Source of the DNA: [Actinomadura] parvosata subsp. kistnae
GTDB taxonomy: Bacteria > Actinomycetota > Actinomycetes > Streptosporangiales > Streptosporangiaceae
Reading direction: 5' to 3'
NCBI RefSeq assembly: GCF_900323885.1
Contig: NZ_OOHJ01000013.1
Location: forward strand, 1 to 64,000
Length of the DNA: 64,000 nucleotides
The position numbers and the translations under genes are program-made. The notes beneath the pieces were generated by a model that saw only the letters and a list, made by a program, of their open reading frames with translations, made no database searches and was not told the DNA's origin. Positions 6,970 through 15,160 of the stretch are shown here, in pieces (within the stretch, counting starts at the first letter, position 1; each line of letters starts with the position of its first letter).

Positions 6970-7674
6970 TCAGGGGGAGGGCGAGAAGAACAGGTAGGCG
7001 GCCGCGTCCCTGGCCAGCAGGAACCCGACGATCGCCAGGCCCCAGCTCAGCATCGACGACGAGTGCTTGGCCAGCCACGCCCGCAATCGCTCCAGCTTCG
7101 GCTCCAGCCAGGCGCCCGCGACCGCGCGCAGGCTCATGAGCGCCAGCGTCGGCAGGATCATGATCAGCACGTAGGCGGCCAGCAGCGGCACCCACTGGGC
7201 CGCCGCGAGCTCCGAGGTGGTCATCATGCCGATCGCGGCCAGGTACGGCACCATCGTGGCCACTTCGAGCACCCCGGCGGTCAGCCCCACCAGCACCATC
7301 GTGCGCGGCCCGCCGGCGCGGGGCTCGAAGGTGCGCTCGGGCAGGCCCCGCTTGGCCCGCCATTTGGGGTCGAAGCGCCAGCTCAGCGCGAACAGCGCGA
7401 CGCCGAGGGCAAGCTGTACGACGTAGGCGGCCGTGCTGTCGAGCACGTCGCCGAAGGCGTTCATCGCGGTGGACAGCCCGAGCATCAGCGCCACGCCCAC
7501 CAGGAAGTAGAAGACCGTCACGGTGGCGAGGTAGATCAGCAGCCGCGCGTTGCGGGAGCGGTCGAGACTGAGCATGAGGTAGACGGGGATGCCGAGGGTG
7601 CCGAAGCTCGTGCTGTCGAGCACCGCCAGGCCCGCCAGAGTGAGCAGCAGCGCGATGGTCATGCCGGACATCAT
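6970..7674 (-). CDS. GAP (SfLAP/LysE-like) family membrane protein
   Basis: The roughly 234-residue protein has about six membrane segments and the GAP/Sap-family opening 'MSGMTIALLLTLAGLAVLDSTSFGTLGIPVYLML'-like. That family includes mycobacterial proteins that help export glycolipids or sulfolipids, and it resembles LysE exporters. The substrate here is unknown. Two adjacent ATG codons (7674, 7671) or the ATG at 7662 could start it; the ribosome site is weak for all three. It is followed on the same strand by the nhaA fusion about 55 bp downstream. Confidence 0.7.
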   Translation of the reverse strand: MMSGMTIALLLTLAGLAVLDSTSFGTLGIPVYLMLSLDRSRNARLLIYLATVTVFYFLVGVALMLGLSTAMNAFGDVLDSTAAYVVQLALGVALFALSWRFDPKWRAKRGLPERTFEPRAGGPRTMVLVGLTAGVLEVATMVPYLAAIGMMTTSELAAAQWVPLLAAYVLIMILPTLALMSLRAVAGAWLEPKLERLRAWLAKHSSSMLSWGLAIVGFLLARDAAAYLFFSPSP

Positions 7675-7790
7675 CGCGAGTAAGGCCAGGTGGCCGCCTC
7701 CTCCGGCGGATCGAAACCGGTGTACATCCTTCTGCCCATGCCCGCACGGCCGGGGGAGCGCCGCCCCGGCCGCGCGGGCGTCGGGCGGTG

Positions 7791-9161
7791 CTACAGGTTG
7801 CGCAGGTAGGCCAGGGACGGGGCGAAGAAGTACTCGCCGCCCTTCATGGTGACGGTCTGCGCTACCTGGGCCTGAGGAGCGGACTTGTCCGGCTTGCCCC
7901 ACACCTTGGGGTAGGTCACCTTGATGTCGCGGTTGCCCTGCCCGATGACGGGGTCGTGACCGGTGCCCTCGACCTCGAAGTCCGGATTGTCGGCCCAGCT
8001 CTGCTGGGTGAACTCGAACTGGTCGAGCAGGCTGCCGTTGAACGCCATGAACAGCAGCCCGACCTCGCCGCTCGGCCGGTGCTCCGGCGGCGAGTCGTCC
8101 CACGGGTCGTCGGTGCGCTCGCCGTAGGTCTGGCCGCGCCTGGCCATGATCACGTTACGTCCGAACGAGCGCGGGTTCGTCTTCCTGACGTGCCCGGAGA
8201 ACGGGCACTTCGAGCCGTCGTCGCCGTCGAAGGTGAAGTCGTTGACCACGGTGCCGCCGCCCGGCTTGGGCTTGAGCGTCAGGGGCGTGCCGTCCTTGAA
8301 CCGGCCGACGAGCATGGCGCCCGCCCGCTCCCGGTCGACTCCGCTCAGGCCCAGCGCGTCGGCGAGGTCCCGCTCGATCTCCTTGAACGCCCGCACGTTC
8401 TGCTCCAGCTTCCTGAACACCAGGTAGCTGCCGTGGTGGCGGGACGGATCCGGCGCGAACGGGTCCGGCACCAGGACGTTGCTCAGCGGGAACGCCGGGT
8501 CCCAGTGCTCCTTCGGCTCCCTGTCGACCTCGTCGGCCAGGAACAGCGGCTGGCTGCGGCCGTCCACGTAGCCGAAGTGCTCGATGCCGTCGCCGGCCGG
8601 GTTGCGCATGCCCTGCCCGCGCTCCTCGCCGAGCAGCCGGGCGCTTTCCGGCAGCCGGCCCAGGATCTCCTTGCGCAGCCGCGCCACCGGCTCCGCCTCG
8701 GCGTCGCCGATGAGGATCACCGCGTGGATCTCGCGCTGGTAGACGCGCTCCCACGCCTCCACGGGCGGGTCGTTCACCTCGGCGATCCGCCGCTTCATGC
8801 CGTCGCGGAAGACCGGGTCGCCGAACTTGCGCACGTCCTGCACCGAGTGGCCGAGGTCGCGGTAGCCGGCCTTGCTGATGCCGAGCCCCACGTACGGGGT
8901 TCCGCGGCGGCGGCCGGCCGCGAAGTCCCGTACCTCCCGCAGGTGCTCGCGTGCCGACTTCATCTTCGTCGTCGCGACCCAGCGCAGGAACGCCCTGCCC
9001 GCGGCCACGTCGTTGAACCGGACGAACAGCACGGATAGGTGCTCACGGACGTGAGCCCGCAGGATGTTCGGCTGGAGGTTGTCGAGCATCGCCACGGTGT
9101 CCGCGTCGAGCGTGGCCGAGTCCCAGGCCAGGGGTCGTTCGTTGTTCAGGTCGACAGGCAT
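7791..9161 (-). CDS. Dyp-type haem peroxidase
   Basis: The 456-residue dye-decolourising peroxidase has the family GxxDG motif as G197-Y-V-D200-G201, where the aspartate is the distal acid-base catalyst. It also has 'CPFSGHVRKTNPR', whose His324 is the expected proximal haem ligand. These enzymes use hydrogen peroxide to oxidise dyes, phenols and lignin-like compounds. No Tat or Sec signal peptide is visible, so it probably acts in the cytoplasm or in a compartment. At 456 residues it is longer than the short A-type enzymes and resembles larger actinobacterial DyPs. AAGGGA upstream of ATG 9161 supports the start. It sits downstream of the LPMO gene on the same strand. Confidence 0.88.
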   Translation of the reverse strand: MPVDLNNERPLAWDSATLDADTVAMLDNLQPNILRAHVREHLSVLFVRFNDVAAGRAFLRWVATTKMKSAREHLREVRDFAAGRRRGTPYVGLGISKAGYRDLGHSVQDVRKFGDPVFRDGMKRRIAEVNDPPVEAWERVYQREIHAVILIGDAEAEPVARLRKEILGRLPESARLLGEERGQGMRNPAGDGIEHFGYVDGRSQPLFLADEVDREPKEHWDPAFPLSNVLVPDPFAPDPSRHHGSYLVFRKLEQNVRAFKEIERDLADALGLSGVDRERAGAMLVGRFKDGTPLTLKPKPGGGTVVNDFTFDGDDGSKCPFSGHVRKTNPRSFGRNVIMARRGQTYGERTDDPWDDSPPEHRPSGEVGLLFMAFNGSLLDQFEFTQQSWADNPDFEVEGTGHDPVIGQGNRDIKVTYPKVWGKPDKSAPQAQVAQTVTMKGGEYFFAPSLAYLRNL

Positions 9162-9319
9162 TGCCGTGTCCCTTCCCCGTATCCGATGAAAATCGGGCCC
9201 CCTTGGCGCGCTACGGAACATCGCTCCCCAGCGATCCCCCGTCTTCCAGCGCGTCCCACCGGTACGACTCGCGGGCGGCGGGGAAAGTTTCCAGGAAACG
9301 GGCAGGCGAGATTTCCCGA

Positions 9320-10279
9320 TCAGCCGGCGGTGAGCGTGGTCCTGGCGACGTCGCCGTTCTCGCAGCGCACGGTCACGGCGTACGTGCCGGGCCTGGCCGG
9401 CTTCAGGGTCGGGGACCAGGTGGCGGCGGGCGTGGCGGGGCGGTTCCGGGCGGGGCTGAAGGCGGCGGAGGTGATGTCGCGCACCCGGGAGGCGCCGCAC
9501 ACGGCCGTCACCTTCACGCGCGCGCCCGTGGCGGGGGAGACGCCTACGCCCGCGTTGATGCCGCCCGTCGGAGTCGGAGCCGGGGTGGGCTTCGGGGTGG
9601 CGGTCGGTGTGCCGGTGGGGGTGGGGGCGGGTGACGGGTTGCTCTGCCCGAAGACCACGTCCGAGCAGGAGTAGAACGCCTCCGGGCTGTCGCTGCGCTG
9701 CCAGATCGCGTAGATGAGGTGGCGGCCCTGGCGGGACGGGAGCTTGGCGGTCATCGTGTAGAAGCCGTCGGTCACGGCCGGGTTCGTGACGGTGTGGAAC
9801 GGCGTGGACTCCAGGTCCGACCACTTCAGCGGCCTGGCCGGGTCGTAGCCGTCCTTGGTGAGGTAGAGCTCGAAGGAGCCCTTGTGCGGGGCGGTCGCCC
9901 GGTACTTGAAGGTGTGGGTGGCGCCCGCGGTCATCGTGGTCGCCGGCCAGTCGGCGCGGGCCTGGTCGAAGCCCCGGTACTTGTCGCGGCCGGCGCTGCA
10001 CAGCTTCCCGTCGGGGATGATCTGGCGGTGGCGGCCGGCGGCGTCGGCGATGTTGACCTCGTTCCAGTCGTACAGGGGCTGGGTGCCGCCGATCGCGACG
10101 GCCTGCTTGCACGCGGCCGATCTGGGGCTCTCCGGGCCCTCGCCGTAGCAGACCATCGTGCGGCTGGGCGGATTGCTCATGGTGCCGTGGGCGGAGGCGG
10201 TGCCGGGGGCGACGGCGAGCACGAGCAGCGTGGGGGCGGCCAGGGTGGTGGCGACGAGCGCCTTGCGGTTGATCTGCAT
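9320..10279 (-). CDS. Secreted AA10 lytic polysaccharide monooxygenase
   Basis: The 319-residue precursor has a Sec signal ending '...GTASA', so the mature protein starts at His31 ('HGTMSNPP'). That residue is the N-terminal half of the copper histidine brace; a second histidine lies in 'TAPHKGSF'. 'IWQRSDSPEAFYSCSDVVF' carries the conserved axial region. AA10 enzymes cut chitin or cellulose oxidatively outside the cell. A Pro/Thr-rich linker (~residues 215-240) leads to a C-terminal beta domain with paired cysteines, probably a carbohydrate-binding or Ig-like module. AAGGTG precedes ATG 10279. It is followed by the DyP gene, hinting at a shared oxidative role. Confidence 0.92.
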   Translation of the reverse strand: MQINRKALVATTLAAPTLLVLAVAPGTASAHGTMSNPPSRTMVCYGEGPESPRSAACKQAVAIGGTQPLYDWNEVNIADAAGRHRQIIPDGKLCSAGRDKYRGFDQARADWPATTMTAGATHTFKYRATAPHKGSFELYLTKDGYDPARPLKWSDLESTPFHTVTNPAVTDGFYTMTAKLPSRQGRHLIYAIWQRSDSPEAFYSCSDVVFGQSNPSPAPTPTGTPTATPKPTPAPTPTGGINAGVGVSPATGARVKVTAVCGASRVRDITSAAFSPARNRPATPAATWSPTLKPARPGTYAVTVRCENGDVARTTLTAG

Positions 10280-10351
10280 GCAGAACACCTTGGAGCACCA
10301 GAAAAGCCGAAATATGGGGCTTAAGTGTCCTTTAAGGCTGGCTTAGACAGC

Positions 10352-10395
10352 TCTTCAGAGCGCGGCGCGGACGTCTTCAGAGCGCGGCGCGGGCG
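10352..10395. repeat. 22-bp tandem duplication over the kinase stop codon
   Basis: Two 22-bp copies (10352-10373 and 10374-10395) are identical except at one base (A/G at 10371/10393). The second copy contains the last codons and stop of the histidine kinase gene. The duplication left the stop in place and merely copied it into the intergenic space. Confidence 0.85.
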
Positions 10396-11687
10396 TCGCC
10401 GCCGCGCGGCGCGGTCGGCTTTTCGGAACGCAGCCAGACCTGCACCTGGGCCCCGCCCAACGACGAGCGGTCCAGCCGCAACGACCCGCCGGTCGACTCC
10501 GCCAGCCGCCGCGCGATGTCCAGCCCCAGCCCGGTGGACCCGCTGCCGCTGGCACCCCGCTCCAGCGCCGCCTCCGGGTCGGGGATGCCGGGCCCCGCGT
10601 CGGCCACCAGGATGCCGACCACGTCGCGGCCCTCGTGCAGCGTGACGCTGAACGCCGTCCCCTCGGGCGTGTGCCGGAACACGTTCCCGAGCAGCGCGTC
10701 CACCACCGCCGTCAGCTCCCCCGCCGGTACGGGCGCCCGCACCGGCAGCGTGGCCCCGACGAGCCGCCACGGCCGCCCCTGGTCCTCGGCCAGCGCCGAC
10801 CAGAAGGCCAGCCGCTCACGCAGCACCTCCGCAGCGTCGCACGACCGGGCCGTCCGGGAGGGGCGGCGGGCCGCCGAGATGACCGTGGTGACCTCGGTTT
10901 CGAGCCGGGCCAGCGCCTGCCGGCTCGGCTCCGCCTCCGGGCCGAGCTGGTCGAGGCTGAGCTTGAGCGCGGTCAGCGGCGTGCGCAGCCGGTGCGAGAG
11001 GTCGGCGGCCAGCTCCCGCTCGGCCGCGAGGAGCTGCGTGACCCGGTTGGCCATGGTGTTGAACGCGTTGGCCGCCGCCTTCAGCTCGGGCGGCCCGTCG
11101 GGGTGGATGCGCTCGCTGAGGTCGCCGGAGCCCAGCGCGCCGGCGGCCGTGCCGAGGCGGCGCGCCGCTCGTACGACGCGGGCCCCGAGCCGGTCGCCGA
11201 CCAGCACCGAGCCGAGCACGAGCACCACGGCCACGCCCGTCAGCACCGCCCACGAGGTGAGCACGCCCCGGTTGAGGTCGTCGGCGGGCACGAACACCTC
11301 GATCACCGCGCCCCGGTCGCCGTCCAGCGCGACGGGGCGCAGCAGCACGTACCCGCCGTCCAGCTCGACCGTGCTCGCCCTGGTGCGGGCGGCGGCCCCG
11401 GCGACCTGCGCGGCGGGGGCGCGCGGCGTGCCGACCGTGGCGCCGCCCTGGACGTGCACGGCCAGCAGGCCGCGCCGCCCCGCCTCGGTCCGCGCCATCG
11501 CGTGCCCGAGGTCGTCGCTCCTGGTCGTCAGGGCCAGCACCGGCACCAGCGCCGACGCCTGCCGCTCGGCGCCCGCGACGGCCCTGCTCTGCGCGGTCTC
11601 CCTGACGATCAGCGCCAGCGGCACCAGGAAGGCCAGCGCGACCATGGAGGTGACGGCGACCATCAGCGCCGCGAGGGTCCTCCTCAT
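10377..11687 (-). CDS. Sensor histidine kinase
   Basis: The 436-residue membrane kinase has an N-terminal helix (residues ~5-27) and an extracytoplasmic sensor (~28-150). A second membrane helix (~155-175) leads to HAMP, a dimerisation domain with the phospho-acceptor histidine in 'LSHRLRTPLTALKLSL', and a HATPase_c domain. It presumably phosphorylates the response regulator encoded 10 bp upstream on the same strand. The signal is unknown. The order regulator then kinase is usual for OmpR-type systems in actinobacteria. The LPMO gene follows in the same direction after a 97-bp gap, so regulation of LPMO is possible but not shown. Confidence 0.9.
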   Translation of the reverse strand: MRRTLAALMVAVTSMVALAFLVPLALIVRETAQSRAVAGAERQASALVPVLALTTRSDDLGHAMARTEAGRRGLLAVHVQGGATVGTPRAPAAQVAGAAARTRASTVELDGGYVLLRPVALDGDRGAVIEVFVPADDLNRGVLTSWAVLTGVAVVLVLGSVLVGDRLGARVVRAARRLGTAAGALGSGDLSERIHPDGPPELKAAANAFNTMANRVTQLLAAERELAADLSHRLRTPLTALKLSLDQLGPEAEPSRQALARLETEVTTVISAARRPSRTARSCDAAEVLRERLAFWSALAEDQGRPWRLVGATLPVRAPVPAGELTAVVDALLGNVFRHTPEGTAFSVTLHEGRDVVGILVADAGPGIPDPEAALERGASGSGSTGLGLDIARRLAESTGGSLRLDRSSLGGAQVQVWLRSEKPTAPRGGDARAAL

Positions 11688-11697
11688 CGGCGGCCTC

Positions 11698-12375
11698 TCA
11701 CCGGGGCGCCGACAACATGAACCCGACGCCGCGTACGGTGTGCAGGTACCGGGGCCGGGCGGCGCTCTCGCCGAGCTTGCGGCGCAGCCACGACAGGTGC
11801 ACGTCGATCGTCTGGTCGTCGCCGTAGGCCAGCCGCCACACCTCGGCCAGCAGTTCCTTGCGGGTCACCACCCGGTCGGCGCGGGCGGCGAGGTAGGCGA
11901 GCAGGTCGAACTCGCGCCTGGTCAGCGCGAGCGGACCGCCGTCGAGCGCGGCCTCCCGCCGGTCCACGTCCACGACCAGGCCGCCGACCGCGATCGTGCG
12001 GGGCGCGGGCGCGGACCTGGCGCGGCGCAGCACCGCGTCCAGGCGGGCGCTCAGGTGGTCGCCGGAGAACGGCTTGACCAGGTAGTCGTCGGCGCCGGCG
12101 CGCAGCAGCCGGACGATCTCGGCCTCGTCGTCGCGGGCGGTGGCCACGATGACCGGCACGTCGGAGACGCCGCGCACCATGCGCAGCGCCTCGGAGCCGT
12201 CGAGGTCGGGCAGGCCGAGGTCGAGGATGACGGCGTCGGGAGGGGACTGCGCGATCTCCCTGAGCGCGTCGAGGGCGCAGCCGGCGCTGCGGACGGCGTG
12301 CTGCCGCCGGCCCAGCTCGTGGATGATCGCCGATCTGACGAATTCGTCGTCTTCGACTACGAGGACCGTCGCCAT
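11698..12375 (-). CDS. OmpR/PhoB-type response regulator
   Basis: The 225-residue regulator has a receiver domain (~1-115) and a winged-helix DNA-binding domain (~130-222). The receiver has the acidic pair in 'VVEDDE', the phospho-acceptor aspartate in 'VILDLGLPD' and the switch lysine in 'YLVKPF'. The winged helix includes 'LTRREFDLLAYLA' and 'VDVHLSWLRRKLGE'. It partners the kinase 10 bp downstream. ATG 12375 places the receiver start normally; a GTG three codons earlier is possible. It is divergent from the gene at 12403 with a gap of less than 30 bp, so the promoters overlap and the regulator may control that gene. Confidence 0.92.
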   Translation of the reverse strand: MATVLVVEDDEFVRSAIIHELGRRQHAVRSAGCALDALREIAQSPPDAVILDLGLPDLDGSEALRMVRGVSDVPVIVATARDDEAEIVRLLRAGADDYLVKPFSGDHLSARLDAVLRRARSAPAPRTIAVGGLVVDVDRREAALDGGPLALTRREFDLLAYLAARADRVVTRKELLAEVWRLAYGDDQTIDVHLSWLRRKLGESAARPRYLHTVRGVGFMLSAPR

Positions 12376-12402
12376 GGGGCCCCACCGTACATAATGCCTC
12401 TC

Positions 12403-12864
12403 ATGCGGCGAGCCCTGAGATACGCGGCGATCTGGTGCGGCGCCACCGTGGTCGCGGTGTCGGTCTCGTGGTTCGGCGTGCGCGGGGTGCTGCGCGAGGA
12501 GTTCGTGGACGACGTGGACGTGGAGCCGTTCCTGGCGCAGACGATCGCGGCCGGCGCGCGGACGAAACCGCCGGCCACGCCGAAGCCGACCCCGGCGAGG
12601 ACACCCGCGACGAAGCCGCCGGTGAGATCCAAGACGCCCGCCCCAACCCCGTCGCTCAAGGTGATGAAGGTGAAGGGCGGCGAGGTGGCGTTCACGCTCG
12701 GCCCCGAGGGCTGCCGCCTGATCTCGGCCACCCCGGCGGGCGGCTACACCGCCACGATCGCCCGCGCCGACGGCTGGATCCGGGTGGACCTGGCCAGGGA
12801 CGGGCACGGCACGGGCGTGTTCTGCATCGGCCACGAGCGGCGTACCGACACCTGGGAGTACTAG
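12403..12864 (+). CDS. Membrane-anchored or secreted protein with Pro/Thr/Lys linker
   Basis: The 153-residue protein has an N-terminal hydrophobic segment ('YAAIWCGATVVAVSVSWF', ~8-26), a Pro/Thr/Ala/Lys-rich linker (~55-85) and a small C-terminal domain with two cysteines ('GCRLISATP', 'VFCIGHE'), probably disulfide-linked outside the membrane. No family is recognised. ATG 12394 is an alternative start three codons earlier. It is divergent from the response regulator with overlapping promoters, making it the obvious candidate target of that two-component system. A strong hairpin follows its stop. Confidence 0.7.
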   Translation: MRRALRYAAIWCGATVVAVSVSWFGVRGVLREEFVDDVDVEPFLAQTIAAGARTKPPATPKPTPARTPATKPPVRSKTPAPTPSLKVMKVKGGEVAFTLGPEGCRLISATPAGGYTATIARADGWIRVDLARDGHGTGVFCIGHERRTDTWEY

Positions 12865-12869
12865 AGGCC

Positions 12870-12891
12870 GCCTACGCCTCCAGGCGTAGGC
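12870..12891 (+). terminator. Hairpin after the gene at 12403
   Basis: GCCTACGCC-TCCA-GGCGTAGGC is a perfect 9-bp stem with a 4-nt loop, starting 6 nt after the stop codon. There is no T-tract, so it would be a hairpin-only (actinobacterial I-shaped) terminator. Confidence 0.5.
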
Positions 12892-12946
12892 GAGGCGACT
12901 ACTCAGAGCCGATTCCGCCCGCCCGGCCGCGTGGCAGCGTGGAGTC

Positions 12947-13327
12947 ATGGACGCACTCCGGAGGTCGCTGGGCGCGCTGTCGCTGCTGTACGCGCTGGTC
13001 TTCGTCACGTTCGCGCTGCTGCACGCCGGCGTCGGGCTGGGGCCGTTGTGGCAGCCGGTGATCGTGCCGGCCGCGATCGTGGAGACGCTGTGCTGCTTGG
13101 TGCTGGTCGGCGGCGGGTACGGCGCGCTGGCCCGGCGGCCGTGGGCCTGGGACGGCCTGCTCTACACGCACGCGGCGGCGCTGGGCGGCGTGCTGCTCGG
13201 GATCTTCGCGCTGGCCTTCGGCCCGGAGGACGGGAACACGCTGCTCACCTGGTATCACAGCATCATGGCGATCATGCTGGCGGCCGGGCTGAGCGGCGCC
13301 TTCTACGCCTCCAGGGTGCGCAGGTAG
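12947..13327 (+). CDS. Four-helix membrane protein, unknown function
   Basis: The 126-residue protein consists almost entirely of four membrane helices (~10-30, ~38-58, ~68-92, ~100-120) joined by short loops. The only notable loop is 'FGPEDGNTLLTWYH'. No family is recognised; similar small DoxX-like or DUF proteins are widespread in actinobacteria. Its 3' end overlaps the convergent DUF523 gene by 25 bp, which constrains transcription of both. Confidence 0.65.
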   Translation: MDALRRSLGALSLLYALVFVTFALLHAGVGLGPLWQPVIVPAAIVETLCCLVLVGGGYGALARRPWAWDGLLYTHAAALGGVLLGIFALAFGPEDGNTLLTWYHSIMAIMLAAGLSGAFYASRVRR

Positions 13328-13797
13328 CCGGCGGCCTCGGGCACCTGCTCCTCGTTGAAGACCCGGATGCCGCTCCGCTCCAGCAGCGCCGTGGTGACGC
13401 CCTGACCCGGCACCTTGTGCCCCTGGAAGGTGCCGTCGTAGACGGCGAGCGCGCCGCACGAGGGGCTGCCCTCCTTGAGCACCGCGACGCGGATGCCGTG
13501 CGTGCGCGCCACGGCCAGCGCCTGCCGCGCGCCGGCCAGGAACTCGGCGGTCACGTCGGACCCGTCGCTCGCCAGCACGCGGGCGGCGCCGGCCAGGACG
13601 GCCGCTCCGCCCGCGCCGCCCTCGATCTCGGCGGCGGGTCTCGGCACGGGCAGCCCGCCCGACACCTCGGGGCAGAACGGCACCAGCCGCCCCTCCTCGC
13701 GCCACCCGGCGAGCCACGCGTCGGAGCTGGTCTTCGCGCCGCCGTCGTAGCGCACCTTGCGGCCCATCAGGCAGGCGCTGACGAGGATCTTCTCCAC
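13303..13797 (-). CDS. DUF523 family protein
   Basis: The 164-residue protein has typical DUF523 features: 'ILVSACLMGRKVRYDGG' at the N terminus, 'PFCPEVSGGLPVPRPAAEI' and 'AVLKEGSPSCG'. The conserved cysteines suggest metal or sulfur chemistry, but no reaction is established. The start is a GTG at 13797, which lies inside the 3' end of the upstream MFS gene: the MFS stop is at 13767, so the genes overlap by 31 bp. That arrangement indicates translational coupling, so DUF523 probably depends on translation of the exporter. Confidence 0.85.
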   Translation of the reverse strand: MEKILVSACLMGRKVRYDGGAKTSSDAWLAGWREEGRLVPFCPEVSGGLPVPRPAAEIEGGAGGAAVLAGAARVLASDGSDVTAEFLAGARQALAVARTHGIRVAVLKEGSPSCGALAVYDGTFQGHKVPGQGVTTALLERSGIRVFNEEQVPEAAGYLRTLEA

Positions 13798-15125
13798 GTA
13801 CCCGATCCTATGAGCGCGATCGGCAGCAGCGTGACGGCGGCCAGCGCGACCGCCACCCAGAACGTGCTGGCGAACGGGTGCGCCGCGCCCGCCCTGGTGA
13901 ACACCTGCAGCAGCACGGCCATGAGCGCGACCCCGAACGGCGCGGCGACGCGCAGCGTGATCGTGCTCAGCGTGGTCGCCGCCGGGATGGCGGCGGGCGC
14001 CAGCGTCTTGTACGCCGCCGCCATCACGGAGGTGGCGACGAGCCCGTGGCCGAGCCCGAGCGTGAACATCGGCACGAACCCCCCGCCCGCCAGCGTGAAC
14101 GCGGCGATGCTGGCCGCCACCAGCAGCACGCCCGCCGCTCCGACGCCGCGCGGCCCCCTGCTGTCGGTGAGCTTGCCGGCCAGCGGCATCGTGATGGCCG
14201 CGCCGACGCCCATCGGCGCGAGCAGCAGCCCGGCGTCCAGCGCGGAGCCGCCCGCGGCGAGCTGGCTGTAGAGCGGGACGAGCACGGTGAAGCCGAGCAT
14301 CGCGGCCGAGTAGCAGGCCAGGGCGAGCACCGCGGCGGCGAACGTGCGGTCGCCGAACAGCCGCAGGTCCACCAGCGACGTGCCGCGCAGCGCCCGGACG
14401 GCGAAGGCGGCGATCAGGGCCACGCCGATCCACAGCGCGGGGTGCAGGAGCGAGGCCCCGTCGCCGACCTCGGACAACCCGTAGACCACGGCGACCAGGC
14501 CGGGGGAGAGCAGGGCCAGGCCGAGCACGTCCAGCCGCTCGCTCCGCCCCGCACCGGCCTCGCGGGGCAGCAGGAGGAGCGCGGCGAGCAGGGCCACGGC
14601 GCAGACGGGCACGTTGACCAGGAACAGCCACCGCCATCCCGGGCCCTGCACGATCAGGCCGCCGAGGGGCGGCCCGAGCACGGGCACCAGCATGGCGGGC
14701 ACCGAGATCAGGCTCATCGCCCGGCCCATCCGCTCCTTGCCCGCCGCCTGGGCCAGCATCATCTGCCCAACGGGCTGGAGCAGGCCGCCGCCCAGCCCCT
14801 GGACGACGCGGAAGACGACCAGGCTGCCCAGCGACCAGGCGGCGGCGCAGAGCGCGGAGCCGGCGACGAACAGCACGAGCGAGACGAGCCAGACGTTCCT
14901 GACGCCGAACCGGCCGACGGCCCAGCCGGTGACCGGCACCGTCATGGACATGGCGAGCAGGTATCCGGTGGCCGCCCACTGGATGCCGGCGAGCGAGGTG
15001 TGGAAGTCGCGGGCCAGGGTGCCGAGCGCGACGTTGACGATCGTGGTGTCGAGCATCGTCATGACGACGCCGAGCAGGACGACGAGGCCGGTGGTCCAGG
15101 AGGAGTTTCGTACGGCGTATCGCAT
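13767..15125 (-). CDS. DHA2-family MFS multidrug exporter
   Basis: The roughly 452-residue drug:H+ antiporter has the DHA2 signature early in the protein ('TMLDTTIVNVALGTLARDF'), the motif-A-like 'GWAVGRFGVRNVW', 'VVQGLGGGLLQPVGQMM', and about 14 hydrophobic helices. It is likely to pump toxic compounds from the cytoplasm using the proton gradient. ATG 15125 is chosen; GTG 15134 is an alternative. It is divergent from the TetR-type repressor at 15161, with TCGTAC direct repeats in and around the shared region, so it is the probable TetR target. DUF523 overlaps its 3' end. Confidence 0.9.
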   Translation of the reverse strand: MRYAVRNSSWTTGLVVLLGVVMTMLDTTIVNVALGTLARDFHTSLAGIQWAATGYLLAMSMTVPVTGWAVGRFGVRNVWLVSLVLFVAGSALCAAAWSLGSLVVFRVVQGLGGGLLQPVGQMMLAQAAGKERMGRAMSLISVPAMLVPVLGPPLGGLIVQGPGWRWLFLVNVPVCAVALLAALLLLPREAGAGRSERLDVLGLALLSPGLVAVVYGLSEVGDGASLLHPALWIGVALIAAFAVRALRGTSLVDLRLFGDRTFAAAVLALACYSAAMLGFTVLVPLYSQLAAGGSALDAGLLLAPMGVGAAITMPLAGKLTDSRGPRGVGAAGVLLVAASIAAFTLAGGGFVPMFTLGLGHGLVATSVMAAAYKTLAPAAIPAATTLSTITLRVAAPFGVALMAVLLQVFTRAGAAHPFASTFWVAVALAAVTLLPIALIGSGTWRRSSSAPA

Positions 15126-15156
15126 GTCGTACACCGTAACACTTTCGTACGCTGTC
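15108..15156. promoter_or_regulatory. Three TCGTAC direct repeats, probable TetR sites
   Basis: TCGTAC occurs at 15108, 15127 and 15145, with 19- and 18-bp steps (close to two helical turns), each followed by a similar RSYGT-like extension. The copies straddle the MFS start and the intergenic space before the TetR gene. Several bound dimers in a row are plausible; binding is inferred. Confidence 0.45.
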
Positions 15157-15160
15157 TAAA

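Noticed and set aside
4984..7683. Very long open frame (899 codons) on the plus strand opposite nhaA and the GAP gene
   Set aside because: It is the antisense shadow of high-GC genes: the translation is low complexity (Glu/Gly/His/Arg/Gln-rich) with no domain, while the minus-strand genes show clear family motifs.
10516..12393. Long plus-strand frame running up to the gene at 12403
   Set aside because: Its upstream part is Ser/Arg/Ala-rich antisense of the kinase and regulator genes; only the part from about 12394/12403 looks like a real protein.
12868..12900. Hairpin after 12864 as a riboswitch or attenuator
   Set aside because: It follows a stop codon and contains no conserved riboswitch core; a hairpin terminator is the simpler reading.
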